Source: Margaritifera margaritifera
Lineage: Eukaryota > Mollusca > Bivalvia > Unionida > Margaritiferidae
Length of the DNA stretch: 64,000 nucleotides
Assembly: GCA_029931535.1 (NCBI GenBank)
Contig: JAQPZY010001157.1
Location: 1,358,001-1,422,000 of the forward strand
Direction: 5' to 3'
Shown here: positions 32,088-44,995 of the stretch, one piece after another
How the letters are laid out: each line of letters starts with the position of its first letter
Numbering within the stretch: the stretch's first letter is position 1
Position numbers and translations under genes: made by a program
Notes under the pieces: generated by a model
What the model saw: the letters and a program-made list of their open reading frames with translations, nothing else
Database searches by the model: none
What the model was told of the DNA's origin: nothing

Positions 32088-32299
32088 GCAACAAACTAAC
32101 ATAAACTAACATTGTATCGCTATCAGTATAACATATTATTGTCCCTCCTGAGCTGTGTGCTGTGAATAATCGTATAATAATTTCAAAGAGTTTATTCTCA
32201 TTTATACAGATATAGCTCTACATAAGTATGTCCAACCATAAGTATATAGGTTTATATAGTTCACCACAGTAACTTAGCTTAAGACAGTATAGTCAATTC

Positions 32300-32560
32300 C
32301 ACCTGATGCAATGTTCATCACTTTTCATGTCGATATCGTCATCTACATGAAACAAAATTCTGTCTTTGCCAGAGCATTCATTTGTTTTGGCATATATTCG
32401 TCCATTGAATGACCATGCTGCACCCACTGTTTCATTCTCCAATAGCTTTGTCAACAACTTACTGTTGTCCTTTGTTCAGTCTTCTGTGATCTTTGATTCT
32501 TTACTCTGTATTTGAATTTTACGATGATGGGATTGAGGTCTTTTTTGTTTTATTTCTTCT
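32300..32560 (-). mobile_element. LINE ORF1-like fragment
   Basis: Minus-strand text in one frame reads LLTKLLENETVGAAWSFNGR followed by IYAKTNECSGKDRILFHVDD, with a basic RKIQIQSKES-like segment before it in another frame. Known: LINE ORF1 proteins of the RRM/CTD type end with a pattern such as W-x-x-x-G-R-I-x-x-K-x-x-x-x-x-x-R-I. The orientation matches the LINE to the right, but the fragment lies beyond that LINE's 3' end, so it is probably another copy. Confidence 0.35.
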
Positions 32561-32639
32561 GAGAATTTTATGTGCGACCGGAGTCAAGAGAGAGAGAATG
32601 AGAGAGAGACAGACAGAGACAGAGATAGATATTCTTTTA

Positions 32640-33100
32640 TTCCTTCATTTTCTGAAGATTGTAAGATAGTTTGAACAAATACAATGTAATACATAAATGG
32701 AAGAAAATAGGTAAATCAAAACTTATGAAGCTCTATGAATGAATTATAAATCATACCTAGCAAATAATAAATAAATAAATAATAATAATAAATAAATGCA
32801 TAAAAACATTAGCAATTATAAATGCTTTTAAATATTACACTGCAAGTATATGTATTTTGCAAATATTTCTTACAGTTACTTGCTTTGAGTTTCTATCAAC
32901 TGAGATAATGTTTGCTGTTGAAATATAGAATATCTATCCGATATTTTTATATCTATATTTAATACGTAACTCACTAATTTACAAAATTATTGTACTTCAG
33001 ACACTATAACGTTTTAAAGTACTATGCAACACAACTAGTTAATCTTTTCCTCGCTCTGCAGTTCAATCAATGATTTCTGATATTATATTCTGTAAAAGTT
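32640..33100. other. No gene seen
   Basis: AT-rich with short AAATAAATA runs near 32770. Confidence 0.5.
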
Positions 33101-36100
33101 TTCAAAATCAATCGAATATATTATATCCTTTATCTTAATGAAATACTTGGCAGATAGTTTTATAACATTTATATATGACTCAAGTTCCTATTGTTCTGGA
33201 ATATCGCTTAAAAGCCACCAAGTGGCATAATCAATATATTAATCATCTAATTGATCACATAAATGACAGTGAATCTCTGGAGGCATACATGAAAATGGTA
33301 TTTCCATCACTTGGTTTCCGTTGCCAGGGTTGAGGGACAATTCATTGAAATCTGTCAAATATGGTCATCACTTGTTTTCCAACAGAGGGGACACAATCCT
33401 AGTCTAGCTGTCATTCCTCCAATACTAATTAATATCACAAACTCCATTGTTCTGCTTGAGTCAATTGTCTGTCCCGAATACCTACGTTCTTGTCCCAATT
33501 AAATTTGTTCATGTTAGTTTGTCTGGAAAACTTCCAAGGAAAAAAAGTCGTTGAGACAATTTTCTAGCTCATACTTTTGAGTTCAGTATAGATATCATAT
33601 TAAAAAGAATTATAAATATGTTTGAAGTAAAAAAAATCAAATTGCCACAATCCAGAGTAAAATCTTTTAAACTCTTAAATCTACCGATGTTTTACACATA
33701 CGTCCTAAAAATCAACGTTTTTGCTTATCTATGAGAGCTTACATTGACATCATTCCCAAGCATGTTGTAGTAGATCCTATCAGAGATCTTTGAGAAGAAC
33801 CTTGAACTTCTCGGGCGAAATATCGTTGTACTTTCTCCAACGTTTCCATGCCCTGATATGCCATATTGAACAAGAGGTCTGAGCCATACAAAGCTGAGGG
33901 CGATATAATTCTTTTCTAGACTTACACAGAAATTATTGGGTTCATTCCATTTGCATTTAATCCAATGGAGTATAGCGAGTTCATTACATGTCTAGCTTTT
34001 GTCACAGAAATATTGTACACGATCATTAATTTTCATTGACTGGGAAAAAGTTTCTCCTGCATCTTGCACCTCTTTCGTTATAGGAACAACCTGTAATCCC
34101 AAAGTAATTCCATTTGATGAATACGCATCCTTTTTTCAACAGAATATCATCCAATTACTTTTGCTAGGATTTTATATCAATTTCTAATTCTGTACATATT
34201 GATAGGCTGTATCCACACGTATAAGTAATCCATTCAACGCTGAACTTAGAAGAGAGTAGTATCTTCCGCTAAAAGCATGCCATGTATATTCATCTGACCC
34301 ATTGGTAAACCACAGTTAGTCATCACTAATTCATTAAGTAAATCATTTATGAAAATAACAATATAACTTTATTGATTTGACGTATGCAAAAGAGTACATA
34401 GTCAATACAATACATAATGCATATACAATGCATTGATGTACAAATGAATGAATAATGGCTCTAGAAAATATGTGTGCACATAAATCCTCCTGGAGGCGAG
34501 GAGGAGATAACTAGATATCGAGAGAAGATGATCTAAGTTGGAATGCATTATACACATATTTGCCTAGGTTGTTTTTACAGTTGTTGAATCTTCATTTTCC
34601 AATAATTGTAATAGTTTATATACACTTTTTTTCTGCCAATAAATAGGATCAATATACGATTTCCTCAGCGAGAGGTATAGTGGACAGATTAAGACAACAT
34701 TATATTCATTTTGGACATCATTATTTACACACCGTTTACCAACTGTCTTTTCTAATGGAAACGAGTTCGATATACGTCCTCTACATAAAACGTAAGCACT
34801 TAACTCTGTGTAGGAATGGGCGATTATTCTCTGGATTTTTGCGTTTATTCCCAAATATGTTAATGTTTGCAATAGTCCACAATGCCACAGTCTATCTTTT
34901 CAATCTTAGAGAAACATTAGAGGTATGATTTATACAGAACATGAGACATTCTTGAAAGGTGAATGCAGCATAAAAATATCCAGACTCCTTACGAAATTCA
35001 AACTGATAAGTATGTGGAAAGTTTATTTGTCTAAATAATTTCGAATTCTGGACATCAGTATTTTTTATCAAATAATTTTACCCAAACAAGATGTCAATGT
35101 TAGTCCACGATAATTCATAAGATCCCTTTTATTTTTACCATTTTGTTTGTATGTCGGTAGAATTACCCCACATCTATATACATTTTGGCAAATACTCAGA
35201 CCGGATGATGGAATTGAAAAGAGCATTTAGATGTCTGATGAGATACTTTCCGCCATACTATAAGTGCTTGTTGGGCACGAAATCAATGCCTGTTGATTTG
35301 TTTTCATTTCTAGAGACTTGGTATGCTGCAATACCTCCTCCTCATCGATAGCATTTTATGCTATCAGTCTCAAAATGTACATTGTTCGTACATTTTCTTA
35401 ACATCATGACAGTCAAGATGGTCCTCATCAGTTGTATCGCCTAATTCAGAAAAGTACAGTTTCCATAATTAGACACATTCACCCGAATTATTTAATTCTA
35501 CTTCACGGAATGCAATATTATTATGATTTGATCTATCATTCCTACTTTCCCGTATGACTTTGCAGAATTCATATATTCACAGTTTTGCACTCTTTCCTGT
35601 TTCTTCAAATAGGCACTCTTTATACACTTTTTTCCTCTAAACTGTGTTTCTTCTTTCTGAATTCTCTTATTGTGTCCTTATAATTTCTGTGACTGTTTCT
35701 ATCTGTGCCATTAACTTTTCTTGCTTTGATCCATTCTCCACTCGCTTTTCGCAGTTCTTGATGTAACTTGTCAAGTCCATTATTCTTCAAATATGGCTTC
35801 AGATGCGATCTGAATTCAGACGTTAGAATATATCTATCTAAAACAGTGATCACACTTTTAATTATTAGTTCGTTATACTTCTCTATATATTCCAATCAAT
35901 AACACTCATAGGTGAAATTCAGTAATTTATCTACGTTACTTTTAAATAAACACAGTTCTAATGGATTCGCCAAGTTCAATTTAATTCTCCGAGAACCACG
36001 TGTCTTCGTTTTTTCTTTCAACATATCTTCCGCAAGAGCTGTTGTTACTGTTAAGTGTGATCCGATATTGCAAAATCAATTCTGTCATTCACTATGTGTT

Positions 36101-38300
36101 TCTTGATACCACCACTGATTTTATCAGATATTAGTATCTAATCTAGTATGGACGTCCGTGACATATCTTTCGATCTATAGGTGATGTAATGTGCATTTGG
36201 TTTTATCAGAGAGGTAGGAATGTTGTTTCTCTGCTCTATTCTGTTCCTGAGAGTCGGATCTCTTCTGGATCAATTTTTGCACACAATATCTGCATTAATG
36301 TCTCCTGTTATTATGCATATATTTTCAAAAGAGTATCTATCAGACACATCAAAAACATTATCATAAAATATTATATACACATCGTCAGTTCCGGTTGTTG
36401 AGAGAAATTATGTTACAATCGACATGATGGGTTCCAACTCTCTTATTATGTGTTTCATATCATGATATTGGGTAAATCAGTTGGTAAAGTGCTTAATTTT
36501 GCATAGTGATGATATGTAAAATAAGGCAGTCTCGCCACTACCTATATAACCTTGTGGTATGCATTCAGTTAGAAGGTCTACTACTTTAAAAGCGGCCTGT
36601 AGTTTATCTAAGTAAGTTAGATTCTCTTTACAAAGCCAATGCTCAGTAATAATAACCAGATCTGTGTCGGATAACAATTCAGTTCATTTCTGCGTTCTAT
36701 GCATTACACTACGTACATTTTATTTTACCGTCACACCCTCCTCCTTACAATGGTTTGTTATTGCTCTCTTTATAACATCTAAATTCGTTCTTGATTGGAC
36801 ATTGGACAGCAAAATACGTCTTATTTTGTTGCTTACGACAGGTTCTAAGACATCCGATTCGATTTTCTTTTTGATTAGGTATGGTAATCATAGTCTCAAT
36901 ATGTCTATACACTGTATCTTTCTTTCTTCGTTTCTCATCCTTGCTCTGAAATGAGCTTTGATCTTCTGATGATCTGATGAACACATTATGCGCTTTATTC
37001 GTGCAAGTTTTATTTATTTTACATTTAGTTCTCACTTCACATCTTAACATTTTGTGTTGATTTTCAGATTCTTTTGCACTCTCTTGCTCTTTGAGACGCG
37101 GCGTCTATTTGCCGTTGTTGAGTCACATTTGCTGTTTTATTAATCACACCATTCCGTTAAAGTGCGGGAAATCCTGCAATAAAACATATGAAGGCTCATT
37201 TCTTGATGAACTTGCTGCAAGACCTGTAGGAGGCTCTTTCTACATCTCTTTTTATGCAGATAATGCATTTCTTGATCAATAGTAGGAGATGAATCATATT
37301 TATTCTCTTTGTGTGTTGATGATTCATGACCTTCCTTTTATTGCAAGTCTGATGTTCTTCCACTTTCTCCGTTAGCTTGCTTGTAGAAAGGCTTGTATCT
37401 TATATACATTGTTTCTACCTTTCCCTCAATATAGTTTATCCTTTTCAGGATCACATCCAGATACTGTTGTACATTTGCAGTGATTCCTTTTATCTAGGTT
37501 TTCCAGGTTGCCATAGACGACAACTGAATATACATTCTCATGTTATCACTCATTAGTTTTACACTTTAAGTTTAAGTTGCTCTATTTGAGAGTTGGCTTC
37601 TTGAAGTTTCTTTTTATAGTTGTCTCACTTAGATATTACCTCAGTCTCTGTATCTCATTTTCTCTTTGTGTGACCCGATATCACATAGCAGGCTGTCCAG
37701 TCGAAACATTTTTTCTTCAAACTTCTCTTTCACCATTGCTTTTTGAGCTAAATATTATGTTCAGTCTGTCAGCGTTTTCATGTGTTTTGGAATCATCATC
37801 ATTGACTGAAGCTCTCGGACTATGGGGTATAAAAAATCACTGCGAAAAGAAGTAAAACGCTGGGATGACCTAGATTCATTATTGCATTTCATGGCCATTT
37901 TGGATATACAGACTCGCATGTCACTGTAATTGTTCTCTCCATCAATAAAATGGTATATAGTATATATATATATCTTCCGATGGCTTATCTGCCACAGGTG
38001 CACTATTAGATCGAGGTAAATGTTCCGATAATCCACCTTCAGGGCAATCAGGTCTTTTCTTTTTTTTGAAGGCACTTTTAATCGGTGTTCCAAACTTGGC
38101 TCTGATTTGCGCAGACATGCCTTGATTGCTTTCTTCTGCATCATAATCTTGTTCTGCCTGTGACATCTGCGAAACAAATAGTGCATCATCATCAGCATCC
38201 TCATCCTCAATAACAGCATCAATAATATTTTCCATTTTCTTTTTCTTTTCATTTTTATTCTCCAGATGATGCACATTTTGTGTGTTCAAATCAGATCTGC
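33100..38300 (-). mobile_element. Near full-length but decayed LINE, minus strand, with a nested insertion
   Basis: Minus-strand fragments follow LINE order. ORF1-like charged text at about 38290-36750 includes an Asp/Glu-rich stretch and a Lys-rich stretch. Endonuclease text at 36677-36477 includes LVIITEHWLCKEN and YIGSGETALFY. A pre-RT linker lies at 35895-35620. RT motifs occupy about 35350-34690, including STGIDFVPNKHL and GRISNSFPLEK. The catalytic region near 34265-34290 reads LLAEDTT instead of ADD. C-terminal text at 33950-33720 includes METLEKVQRYFAREVQGS, and a Cys/His knuckle near 33330-33460 contains LGLCPLCWKTSDDHI. It resembles CR1/Jockey-type elements. Stops and frameshifts occur in every domain, and the second catalytic Asp is Glu. 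About 300 bp at 34.35-34.69 kb belongs to another LINE. Confidence 0.75.
34352..34690 (-). mobile_element. 5'-truncated second LINE copy nested in the first
   Basis: On the minus strand, RT text of the host LINE changes within one open frame into QNEYNVVLICPLYLSLRKSY, which is LINE C-terminal text (the E-x-x-VV-CPLY-x-LRK pattern). A 3' UTR-like stretch follows and ends near TCAATAAAGTTATATT. The host LINE then resumes with VIFINDLLNEL-like RT text. The piece is short and 5'-truncated, as expected of target-primed reverse transcription. Target-site duplications could not be fixed by eye. Confidence 0.55.
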
Positions 38301-38479
38301 AGTTGATATTGTCCTTATCTTCATTATCTCACATATGTTTAGCAGTATCAAAGTTATGTTGAGACCTTCTATCAATGTCGACGTCATCCAGAAAATCAGG
38401 TTGAGAAAACATTTTTGTCGTTCTCTCACGAATAGCTCCAAATGCTTCAAAATATCCATTTCACTTTTGTGAACAATAT

Positions 38480-41090
38480 AATCACAGTTTAGTCATACTG
38501 ATACCATGCTGCATAACCTTTTTCTTACACTATAATTTCCAAATAAACGAACTATATAGTACAACGCATACTCCTTGGGTAAGCAATAGGGGAATACGTA
38601 TGACAATTACCAAGATAGTGTTTATTAAGTCAGCTAAATAGCTCAAATATGCAGACACTGGTAACGGTAGATCAGAAGCAAACTAATTATAGAAACGAAT
38701 TATCTGTGTCAACAATCTAAGTTTTGACTGAATATAGAGAAAATATTTTTCCAACATAAAATCCTGACTTGAAAAGAAACTTTTCATAGATAATAATTAT
38801 ACCACTAGAAGGGTGATCGCTTCATACATAGATGCATACCATTTTTAGTAAATGCCATCACATCTGATCATCCAAATTTGATAAAATACCGGGACCTGAA
38901 ACATATATAACTTGCAATATTAATACTTCTTACTTTCCAAGGAATTTTGGCCTATGTCCTCTTTACCCATAAAGAAAATATACTTTCTAAATTAGTAAAG
39001 GTGTTTATTTTAAACTTAAAATAGATTTAAGCTTTCTTATTCCCCTTCTGGTCCAGTCCAGATATTATCACAGAGACTTTGGGTATGTTTGACTCAGATT
39101 TAAGTATCATATCCTCTTTGGTATGTATGTATGTTTAGTTTTGCTTAATTTTCATGTAATGCATAATTTTATGCAGAAAAGCTCACGAGTTATTAGTAGT
39201 CCTTTTGTTGTTCTTTGGACTTTACTTGTGCCTCTACATCAGATTAAATACGATGTATTATTTGGAAAATGTTGATAAGATATATAATATCAGAAAAGTA
39301 TCAAGTGGACTCTATTTGTTCTAGTGCATCATTCTGGTCCAGAAAATATATCTTGGTAGAGGTAATATCGTATATTTTTGACCCATATCTCATGACATGT
39401 ATTTCGCTCATGGTATTTCTTCTAAACCTGATATTACATACGTGAAAATAGTAAACAAAACGTAAAATACAATGAAAAGATTATGTTAGGTTCATCTATG
39501 AAATTGCTGCTAAATTTGAATGATAATTTATGGGGACTGCGTAAAACGTGGTCTTCTTTTAATTTTCTAATTTGCACATTTACGCAAATATAAATTATAG
39601 TAAATAGAGAGGCTATATTTTTGGGAAGATTTAAAAAAAAAAACTAGTGTGTAACCTTATACCATCAAGGTCTCACGGGAAAATTGAACATGTGTAGCAT
39701 CTGTGAATATTTAGAACTGAAACTATCATCTCATCGGATTCAATTAACAGAAGTCCAGATGCTATATGAAGTAACATATCACGATGGTATTTGTATTACT
39801 CGCTTACTTAATATGATATAAAGGAGGTTTATTCACCAGGAAATTCTACTAAATTCTACTTTTTATTTGAGATACTTTTTTGTCTTTCTGTTGGACACGT
39901 CCTCATTAACATAGTTTTTCTTTACTTTATATTTATTGTAAGAGGTTCCAAATTCTCTAGTGTATTATATATTCTTCAGTATGTATTATCTATCGGTAAA
40001 TCTTCCTTGACATTTACCAGTTCTGTTTTGTAATCGTCTCTCTGCCTTGACTATGAACACATTTGTTTGATTAGGATCGAGATTCAAGAACATTGTTGCT
40101 TTCTTAATTATGCTTAATTGTGCAATTTAGTCAGTATGTTTCAGTTGTGAGAGATGGGCATATTTCAGCTGGAAGGACAGACATGAGTGTACACATTTCA
40201 TAAGATTCTTTAAAGCGATTTCTTAGCTTCCACAATATTTGGTAAAACGAATCTCATAATGAAATTTACTAGAAAGGAGAGAGCATGAAGCGTTGTTTCG
40301 ACACATGAAATGTCGAGATGGTGGAAAGATATTCCCGGCATTTAAAGTTTTCAGAGCTTTGGAACCTACGCTGAAAGTTCATGACACAGAATAAAGTATC
40401 TTTTATTAAAGATATTTTATTAATCTCATCCAAGTTATTGTGACTATCTACGAGTATTCTTTAAATGGGACGATGTATTACATTGATTCAAATTTCTTAT
40501 AATATTTTATTGAAGACAGTGACACCAGTTTACTAATTACTGTACTCAACAACGCAAGTAGGCTAAATAGTTATACTTATTATATCGTACATAAGTTATA
40601 TTGGTCAATAATCGTATGAAATAAAATTTGTTTTTAAGATGGAGCTGCATTGTAATATTGAGATACTGCTAACATAATTCAAAGAACAACAGTTTTTTCC
40701 ATTTGAAGGCATTATTGTCAGATAATATCTCTTTAAAAAATAGTTGCTAAAGGAACAAATCGTAATTTCAGTTCTGTATTATGTAAGACCTCGCTATTTA
40801 GAGGAACATCAGTTCTGTGATCACTAGATCTTTGATCACACGTAAGTCGAACCTTATCATTTGGTCATTAAGTACAGGGATGATATGATTCTGAAAATAA
40901 GTGGAAATACAATAATGTGTAAACATGAATTATGGATTACAAATCTAAATTGAGTACAAAACAGTTGATTTCATCGGGTTTTGTTTTTACTTAAGAGAGA
41001 ATGATCAATTAAAAGGTCTACATATTGAAAAGAAGTCGAAAAACGATATTATCAATAACATATTCGTCCTAAACGTCTAAGAATCTTATA
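38480..41090. other. No gene seen
   Basis: AT-rich non-coding DNA with no long frame on either strand and no clear tandem structure. Confidence 0.5.
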
Positions 41091-41092
41091 TA

Positions 41093-42230
41093 CAGTGTCA
41101 GGTCAAAAGTGAGTAGCTACCTGTGGACGAAAAGTCGATGTAATTTGGCAAAATATGATTTCAAATGGCCACTGCATAATAATTATTCTTAAAGTTTAAT
41201 TTTATCTGTGCGTATTAAGGAGCATTTAGACCCTCCTGATGATGTAAACAAGACAAGTACCTCACAGTAAGGAAGTGAGAGCCAGCCAGAAGCAGACGAT
41301 AGTTCGGTTAGCTGAGAAAGATTTTAATGGTAGAGGAATATAAAAAATAACTTGAAAATCATGTTTTACAATTCAGAAACTTTTAGAAATGTTGCACAAC
41401 TGGGGTCCACAGAAAACGAGAAAAAAATGGGAGAGACCAAAAACCATGATAAAAATGGGTGATTATGCACTTTCCCGTCTTGTTCATCAGAATTTATTAC
41501 AATTATTGACAATCAGTGCAGAACCTGATCGTAGCTTTTAATACGTCCCTCAGTGTTCTTGTTTCTGGAAGCACTGTATAAGGACGATTAAGGAGTTTAA
41601 GGTTCAGTATATGTACTCTAAGGAAGCGAACTACGATATCTCAGCAGAATCGTGCATCGTGTATTTCATGGTTTAAATAGAGGTGTAACTGGACAGTTGA
41701 AAACGAGTAATCAAGAGTAATTGTTAGCGACGAAACTAAAATTGTTCTGAGTAAAGATCAAATGCTTATGTTTGGATAATAATCAATGAAGAATGGCAAC
41801 CAGAATGTTTAGGTCTGTGCAGTGCACTTTTGCCATTCAAGAATATTTCAGTAGTGTTTTGGGGGTGTATTACCTTCAGCTATGTTGGAAATCTGAGCTA
41901 AGTGGTAGAATTGACACTCACAAGCGTACCAGCAACTTTGATGAAAATGTGTAGTCAGTAACTGAAAAAGAAGTTCCAAAATAGGGAATGAACCTTCCAG
42001 GAGGATACTTGTCTGATCCATGTTTCTTGGAGGATAAAACAGTGTAACAATTATAGAACATTTAATCCTTACACAGGCCATAAAAGATCCTGGACTTCAG
42101 TATTATTGATAATATATGGCAACATTTAAATCCAAGTTTGGAAAAGACCAAATTTAATAAAGTCTAGAACTAATCGCATTCGTGTTGTTCTTGACAATAA
42201 AGTTAACAGTTTTGTTTTTACACATAATAG
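41093..42230 (+). mobile_element. Decayed Tc1/mariner-type transposon
   Basis: The left end, CAGGTCAAAAGTGAGTAGCTAC (from about 41100), resembles a Tc1-type terminal repeat. Plus-strand frames then give the family order. A helix-turn-helix part (near 41290, IVRLAEKDFNGRGI) is followed by a linker with RPKTMIKMGDYALSRLVHQN. IVSDETKIVLSKDQ (near 41720) holds the first catalytic Asp. WGCIT-like text lies near 41855. A C-terminal IIDNIWQHLNPSLEK (near 42100) has Asp at the third catalytic position instead of the usual Glu of Tc1. Stops and frameshifts are frequent. No matching right terminal repeat was seen near 42230, so the right end is probably lost. Confidence 0.75.
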
Positions 42231-42750
42231 TCAGAGGAATATTACGAAAGGTTATTTGGGGTTGAAACGTTCGGGGTGAGGTGAGTAAAACCTTCCATGG
42301 AGACTTTCTATGGACGGAATCATAGATAGATCGTACAAACTATGAAAAAAGGATTTGTTTCATCTAAATACTTAGGAGGTAATTGTTCGAGATATTGTAC
42401 AACCAGCTAGTATTCTATTCATTTGCAAATACACAACAGAACTAATCATGAATGGACTGTGAAGCGACTGCTTTATACAAGTTATTTCTTCCGTGAATTA
42501 GACTTGACCCGTTTGATACTGTTATGTGCTAATAATTCCGAAATTGTTTAAAGATCAATAATGAAGAAAAATTAACCTTTCAAGATATCAACCATAACCA
42601 ACATTATGATTCGAATAACCAGTACAAATGACTACACAACTGTTATCTTTGTTTCAGACAGATGTAAACGTTCCTTTAAAAGTAACAGACATACATGGTT
42701 TTAATCCTAAAATTATCATATCCTTAGGTATATTTGCTCTGATTTTGCAG

Positions 42751-42801
42751 ATTCTTCTTCAAGTAGCAGCAGTTCATCTGACGCAAAATCTACTAGCACA
42801 A
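42751..42801 (+). CDS. Receptor exon: Ser/Thr-rich stalk
   Basis: Acceptor TCTGATTTTGCAG, donor A|GTAAGC, 51 nt, phase 1 to 1. It encodes eight or nine consecutive Ser, then DAKSTST, a typical mucin-like juxtamembrane stalk. The other open frame across it (42628-42810, hydrophobic) would ignore both good splice signals. Confidence 0.6.
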
Positions 42802-43320
42802 GTAAGCTAAACATTAAGATTCAATGATTTTTGTCATTATTCATAGCAATGATTTTGCTTAAAAATTCTATTAAATTAGTCAAATACTTGGCACAGGAAA
42901 ATATATTTTATTTATTTGACATGTTTCTTATATTTTAGGCTGAAATAGCTTGATACTACCATAATTTGTTAAGAAAGAAAAAAGAAAAAAAAAACAAAAA
43001 ACAGAGCAGGATTAGTCATGGTTTAATGCTGCTTATTTCCTTGCTGATATGTTGATATGTGAAAGTTTTTAGACGATGTTGGCCTTGTGTTTATGTCTTA
43101 TCATTACATACAGGTGACACATAGTGTACAATAAAAACGTTACCCTTTTATTACTTGCAGATACAGCGTATTCTACTGTAATTTTAACTTTGGATGAAAT
43201 ATATGTTTTGTCCATAACTATATTGAAATTCAGATGACTTCACCCACAGGCTTTTGACATTCTATCACTATTGTAAAAAATGTCAGAATGTCTGAGAAGA
43301 CACGTAAACAGACATTTATA

Positions 43321-43378
<58 letters not shown>

Positions 43379-44203
43379 ATAAGGCATGGTTAACAACGAA
43401 TATTCTAGGTGGATGGGGTGCAATAGATATAATCATTCGTCCATTTGTTTTCGATAAAACAAGAAATATATTAATTGGACAGTTGCTTCATAAGACTGAG
43501 TTCGGAATTGTGGGCTAAGTGATTGACAAATCGGCGGCCATGCTATTTTTCCGCAGCTGTTCAAGAGAACATTTCACTACCTACTTTGAAAGCAGTTGGG
43601 GGTATTTTGACCCTTTTCTGTCCATTCATCTGTTTATCCTGTGTTCGTTCTCTCTCTCTTTTAACAAATGGATGTCAAGAGACACATTTCTAAAAGAATT
43701 GGAGTACAGTAAATAGGACGTTATATACCTAGTTTTGAGAACATGAAGTCCGCGATAAGAAGCGTTAGGTTTCAGTGTCTTATAGAATCGTATATGGTGG
43801 TTCAAGTATCATGCGGCATATATTTTCTTGATAAATTTAAAGCACAGAAGACTTTAATAGCACAATAGAACATACATATTTTATTAGTATATGAGTATAA
43901 CAGGGACATTGATTTTGATAAATCCGTATTACTGGGTTGGCGTTAGAATTTCCTACAACACAAAACTTATTGGATGAATGACTTTAGTTATTAAAATGTT
44001 CAAGCTTGGAAGCCATATATGTGCTTCTGATATGCCGACTGTCAGTATGTATTTGTGTAGATAGATAGTTAGGAAGTAAGGGTTGTATCTATGTATGATT
44101 GTACGCATGAATTAATGAATTAAATAATTATATACAGGCTTTTTCTCAGAATTTAAACACCGAGGGTCCCATGAAGAGGATTGATGCTCTCTATCTCTCC
44201 CCC

Positions 44204-44291
<88 letters not shown>

Positions 44292-44953
44292 TATAGCATT
44301 TGTGAAAATCCAAGTAGTTCCAATCTAAATTTCGCACATTGCTGAGAGTCACGATGTCTCCCTGAGGTATTAAAGAGAAACCATGTATATATGCAATTTT
44401 TGAACACCTCCCCTCTCCAAAAAAAAAAAAAAAAATGTTGATATGAAATTCGTATGTATTGGCAGTTCAAGGTCGCCTTTTTGAGCAAAGGGCTGTCAAA
44501 TTAAAATGTCTCAACATTTCAATCAGAAAGTGTCAACATTTGCCACGTTTTTTCATTGCGTAGTTCAAACAATGTTGATGTGTTTTTAAACATCATTGAA
44601 TGAATGCACCAATCAATCAATCACACCAGCAATGAATCGCTTTCTGAACGTTAATTTCATATTTCTATTTCAAGTCAAAATAATGGATGATCAACACAAG
44701 GTGTTAGTTCAAGCTAGGAATAACACAGCTACAAAACAATGTGCATTCGTTGTGTCTTAGATGCACACAATCAACACAAGTTGTTCGTTCAAGCTAGGAA
44801 TAATACAGCTGCAAAACAATGTGCATTCGTTGTGTCTTAGATGCTTACAATTGTGAATAAAATGTTTAAAACCTGTCAAATCTAAAAATATTATTTTCAT
44901 ATTTAATTCAATTTATAGCGTTAGCCTTCATGGGTTAGGAGTCCTTAAGCTAC

Positions 44954-44995
<42 letters not shown>

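Noticed and set aside
37761..38289. Two long overlapping minus-strand ORFs (171 and 115 codons) as host genes
   Set aside because: Position, charge and order fit the ORF1 region of the decayed LINE; the 171-codon Met/Lys-rich frame looks like a shadow of the other.
43230..43518. ORFs with Ile-Tyr repeats on both strands
   Set aside because: Produced by the (TA)n tract.
44153..44488. A 111-codon minus-strand ORF with Arg-Glu and Ile-Tyr repeats
   Set aside because: Produced by the (CT)n/(TA)n tract.
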